From positions 1-7,635 of the forward strand of contig CAZBSC010000030.1 of assembly GCA_964494845.1 (NCBI GenBank): a stretch of DNA of 7,635 bases, written 5' to 3'. Numbering within the stretch: the first letter of the stretch is position 1; every line of letters begins with the position of its first letter. Under the pieces are notes generated by a model. It did no database searches. It was not told the DNA's origin and was given only the letters and a program-made list of their open reading frames with translations. Origin of the DNA: CAYRSA01 sp964494845. Lineage in GTDB: Bacteria; Patescibacteriota; Saccharimonadia; Saccharimonadales; JAGQNJ01. This document shows positions 5,209 to 7,635 of the stretch, piece by piece. The translations under genes were made by a program, and so were the position numbers.

Positions 5209-6714
5209 ATGAAAATATTTATTAAATCTTGTTTGGACTGGGCTGGCCACGCGCTCTCAAGCGGGTGGTTTTTTGTAGTAACATTGCTAATTTTTATTTT
5301 TCAATCGCTATGGATAGCGTTTACTGCAATATATCCATTGCCGTTCGACGAGTATTTTCATCTTGGTATTATCAAACTTTACGCCCAGCAATGGTCTCCA
5401 ATAATTACCAGCCAGCCACCAGATGCCGCTTTTCTAGGAGACGTAACCAGGCAGCCATCCTATCTCTACCATTATTTAATGAGTTTCCCTTTTAGGATAA
5501 TCAATTATTTGTTTAGTAATCAGACCGCAACAATTGTATCTCTACGCTTAATAAACATACTGATGGTGTGCGCAGCTCTAGTGCTATTTAGACGACTATT
5601 GACTAAATGGGGGTTGCCAAAAAAGTTAGTACATTTTGTTTTGGTAATTTTTGTTTTAACACCGATAGTGCCATTTCTTGCGGCGCACATTAACTATGAC
5701 AATTTAGTAATAATATTGGCGGCATTTCTGTTTATTCTGGTAACGCGGTTAATTAATAATTCGAAATCGGTAGTATTAAACCTAGTTTCTTTATTGGTAG
5801 TTGGCATGATTGCTAGCTTGGTAAAAGTATATTTCCTTCCGATATTTGCCGTAACATTTATTTATATATTATTAGTTTTGAGTAAAAGACACGGCTCTAA
5901 AATCCTAAGTGTAGTTAATAGCTCCTGGAAGAATACACGAAAGGGTGTAGGGGTAATATCATTGCTGTTGTTGTTTGTTGTCGTATCTGTGCTTTTTGTG
6001 GAGCGCACCGGTATAAACTTGGTCAGGTATAAAACCATTGAACCAGATTGTGACCAGATACAAACAGAACAAACCTGCAGTCATTACATGCCCTGGCAGA
6101 GAAACAAAAGTAACCAGCTAAATAAACCATCTGACCCAGTGTACGGTAATGTGGTTAGTTATGGTCAGCACTGGGTATCAAAAATGACTAGAGGATATTT
6201 TGCTATATTTAGCCACACTCCGACCAAAGTTGTAAGCTCGGCAGAGCCTTTTGGGCCAATTGTTCTCAGACCAATAATGCCCATTCCTATTAACCTTGGA
6301 ATAGTAATTTTTGTTTCTGGTTTCGCACTATTATTAGTAGAATTCAAAAAGATTTGGGCATCCAAGTATCTGCGTTTTTCTTTAGTTATATGCAGTTCAT
6401 ACATATTGATATTATTTGTCTTTAACTTTATGAGCTATCAATCGATCGGGGCGGCGCAAGCGATTCAGGCTAGATATACTTACCCAATACTAATACTAAT
6501 TTTTGCTCTGTTGTCTATGTCTTTCAACTATGCCATTAAAAGCAGGCAGTTAAAAGTGGCGATGGCTTTTATAATAATAGCTATCTATTTGCAGGGCAGT
6601 GGTATTCTGGGCTATTTGATACGGTCTGATAGCAATTGGTATTGGCAGGACAACAATGTTATTCAAATAAATCAAAGCACCCAAGGTATTTTGAAACGGA
6701 TAATTATTAACTAG
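5209..6714 (+). CDS. GT-C-like multi-spanning membrane glycosyltransferase (PMT/DUF2142-like)
   Basis: A 501-residue membrane protein with about nine to eleven hydrophobic segments (near residues 20-42, 108-128, 140-160, 165-180, 187-203, 207-226, 248-265, 360-377, 389-407, 424-440 and 448-467). Just after the first one comes PFDEYFHLG at 45-53, the acidic D-E pair in the first external loop that is typical of GT-C transferases using polyprenyl-phosphate sugars. QPSYLYHY follows at 82-89, INYDNL at 161-166 and QARYTYPI at 420-427; the last two recall DUF2142 proteins ('N.D.l', 'QGRYL.P'). A large loop of about 95 residues at 266-359 carries C281 and C290. It probably transfers a sugar on the outer face of the membrane; donor and acceptor cannot be read from the sequence. 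It is transcribed divergently from ugd, and its TAG overlaps the convergent rmlA stop. Confidence 0.65.
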   Translation: MKIFIKSCLDWAGHALSSGWFFVVTLLIFIFQSLWIAFTAIYPLPFDEYFHLGIIKLYAQQWSPIITSQPPDAAFLGDVTRQPSYLYHYLMSFPFRIINYLFSNQTATIVSLRLINILMVCAALVLFRRLLTKWGLPKKLVHFVLVIFVLTPIVPFLAAHINYDNLVIILAAFLFILVTRLINNSKSVVLNLVSLLVVGMIASLVKVYFLPIFAVTFIYILLVLSKRHGSKILSVVNSSWKNTRKGVGVISLLLLFVVVSVLFVERTGINLVRYKTIEPDCDQIQTEQTCSHYMPWQRNKSNQLNKPSDPVYGNVVSYGQHWVSKMTRGYFAIFSHTPTKVVSSAEPFGPIVLRPIMPIPINLGIVIFVSGFALLLVEFKKIWASKYLRFSLVICSSYILILFVFNFMSYQSIGAAQAIQARYTYPILILIFALLSMSFNYAIKSRQLKVAMAFIIIAIYLQGSGILGYLIRSDSNWYWQDNNVIQINQSTQGILKRIIIN

Positions 6715-7568
6715 ATTAAGTTTTTTAGATACTTACCGTAACCACTTTTTTGCAGTGGTTCAGCAAGTTTTGCTAATTGTTCTGAATTAATAAAGCCTTG
6801 CTGAAAAGCTATTTCCTCAATACAACCTATTTTTAGTCCTTGGCGTTCCTCAATTACTTGAACGAACTGTGCTGCTTGATTCATGCTCTCAAATGTACCG
6901 GTATCTAGCCATGCTGTGCCACGGTCGAGTAAACTAACTTTTAATTTGCCACGCTGCAAATATGCATCAAGCACTGAAGTTATTTCCACTTCTCCTCGAG
7001 CGCTGGGTTTTACGTTTTTAGCAATCTCTACAACATCATTATCAAAGAAATAGAGGCCAGCATTGGCGTAATTCGATTTTGGATTTTCTGGTTTTTCTTC
7101 GATAGATATTGCATTCATGTTCTCGTCGAATTCATAAACACCGTATCTTTTTGGTTCTGCAACCTGGGCCGCAAAACCAACTGCGCCATCAACATCCGTA
7201 TATTTTGATAGTTTCTCGCCCATTTGTGTGCCATAAAAAATGTTGTCACCTAGAACTAATGCTACTTTGTCTGACCCAATAAACTCTTCACCAATAACAA
7301 ATGCCTGTGCCAAGCCGTCAGGACTAGGCTGAACCGCATATTCGATGTTGATGCCAACCTCGGCACCATCACCCAGTAGTTTTTTAAACTGTGTTTGGTC
7401 GTGCGGCGTGGTAATAATTAGTATGTCTTTTATTCCGGCGCTCATGAGAGTAGAGAGGGGGTAGTAGATCATTGGCTTGTCATAAATTGGAATAAGCTGC
7501 TTAGATATACCTTTTGTAATTGGGTATAGTCTGGTGCCTGAACCGCCGGCTAGAATAATGCCTTTCAT
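6711..7568 (-). CDS. rmlA: glucose-1-phosphate thymidylyltransferase
   Basis: A 285-residue enzyme, close to the usual 286-300, that joins dTTP and alpha-D-glucose-1-phosphate to dTDP-glucose and pyrophosphate, the first step of dTDP-L-rhamnose synthesis. It closely follows classic RmlA/RfbA sequence: GGSGTRLYP at 8-16 with R13 (nucleotide loop), SKQLIPIYDKPMIYYPLS at 22-39 with catalytic K23, QPSPDGLAQAF at 80-90, LGDNIFYG at 106-113 with metal-binding D108, EEKPENPKSNYANAGLYFFD at 157-176, SARGEVEIT at 189-197, and AWLDTG at 219-224 with D222. The C-terminal regulatory helices (IEERQGLKIGCIEEIAF near 238-254, YGKYL near the end) mark the long RmlA class. The start is supported by an AGGAG 8 bases upstream. 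The ATG overlaps the upstream rmlD TGA (ATGA), so the two are probably coupled. Its stop overlaps that of the convergent gene. Confidence 0.96.
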   Translation of the reverse strand: MKGIILAGGSGTRLYPITKGISKQLIPIYDKPMIYYPLSTLMSAGIKDILIITTPHDQTQFKKLLGDGAEVGINIEYAVQPSPDGLAQAFVIGEEFIGSDKVALVLGDNIFYGTQMGEKLSKYTDVDGAVGFAAQVAEPKRYGVYEFDENMNAISIEEKPENPKSNYANAGLYFFDNDVVEIAKNVKPSARGEVEITSVLDAYLQRGKLKVSLLDRGTAWLDTGTFESMNQAAQFVQVIEERQGLKIGCIEEIAFQQGFINSEQLAKLAEPLQKSGYGKYLKNLI

Positions 7569-7635
7569 TTTGCTAACTCCTTTTTTATATAGTCTTTCAA
7601 ATCATCTTTCCAGTCACGACTCTCAAAACCTGTTG
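7565..7635 (-). CDS. rmlD: C-terminal fragment, probable dTDP-4-dehydrorhamnose reductase
   Basis: The last 22 residues of a gene that continues beyond the window edge: TGFESRDWKDDLKDYIKKEL, then A-K and TGA. A 'tGf..r.W...L..Yl...l' ending is usual for RmlD/RfbD, the NADPH-dependent reductase that makes dTDP-L-rhamnose. The position directly upstream of rmlA, with overlapping stop and start codons, strongly favours an rml gene. The fragment lacks the Rossmann and YxxxK motifs, so another sugar-nucleotide reductase or an epimerase of the same family remains possible. Confidence 0.6.
   Translation of the reverse strand, partial: TGFESRDWKDDLKDYIKKELAK
7577..7581 (-). promoter_or_regulatory. 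Shine-Dalgarno of rmlA, inside the rmlD fragment
   Basis: AGGAG on the minus strand ends 8 bases before the rmlA ATG and lies within the last codons of the upstream gene. It fixes the rmlA start and fits coupled translation through the ATGA overlap. It contrasts with the start-proximal TATAAT boxes seen before ugd and the GT-C-like gene. Confidence 0.8.

Noticed and set aside
6740..6760. Perfect 7-bp inverted repeat AACCACT / AGTGGTT with a 7-base loop near the 3' end of rmlA.
   Set aside because: It lies inside conserved rmlA codons (around SGYGKY) and neither strand has a T run after the stem, so it is not a convincing terminator. A 7-bp repeat can arise by chance.

Overview
The window is part of a cell-surface polysaccharide locus in an AT-rich, gene-dense bacterium. 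Genes abut or overlap by a few bases, and several have no Shine-Dalgarno but a TATAAT-like box almost touching the start codon. TAG is the commonest stop. The compactness and the mix of genes would fit a Patescibacteria/CPR lineage such as Saccharibacteria, but no marker gene is present, so this is a guess. TGA ends the rmlD fragment and never occurs in frame inside a gene, so the standard code holds and lineages that read TGA as glycine are unlikely.

Layout: (1) 1-1099, plus strand: the tail of a probable glycosyltransferase, then a UPF0104/AglD-type multi-spanning membrane protein. (2) 1116-5152, minus strand: in transcription order a UDP-glucose 6-dehydrogenase, a GpsA-like glycerol-3-phosphate dehydrogenase broken by a 100-N assembly gap, a WbpA/WecC-type UDP-N-acetylhexosamine dehydrogenase, and a SAM-dependent methyltransferase. 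(3) 5209-6714, plus strand, divergent from block 2 across 56 bp: a multi-spanning GT-C-like membrane glycosyltransferase. (4) 6711-7635, minus strand, convergent with the previous gene and overlapping it by 4 bp: rmlA, preceded by the C-terminus of a probable rmlD.

How the genes fit together: RmlA and RmlD belong to dTDP-L-rhamnose synthesis (RmlB and RmlC would lie outside). The two nucleotide-sugar dehydrogenases would supply UDP-glucuronate and a UDP-N-acetylhexosaminuronate. The glycosyltransferase, membrane proteins and methyltransferase would assemble, move and modify a glycan rich in rhamnose and uronic acids. The GpsA-like enzyme between the two sugar dehydrogenases could supply glycerol-3-phosphate for lipid or for a glycan substituent.

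I see no RNA gene, CRISPR array, insertion sequence or clear intrinsic terminator, and no gene-free stretch over 300 bases. I did not find a clearly new system. The most notable points are the start-proximal promoters, the face-to-face divergent promoter pair, the GpsA-like gene in its unusual setting, an insertion in the UDP-glucose dehydrogenase, and the TAG-rich stop usage.
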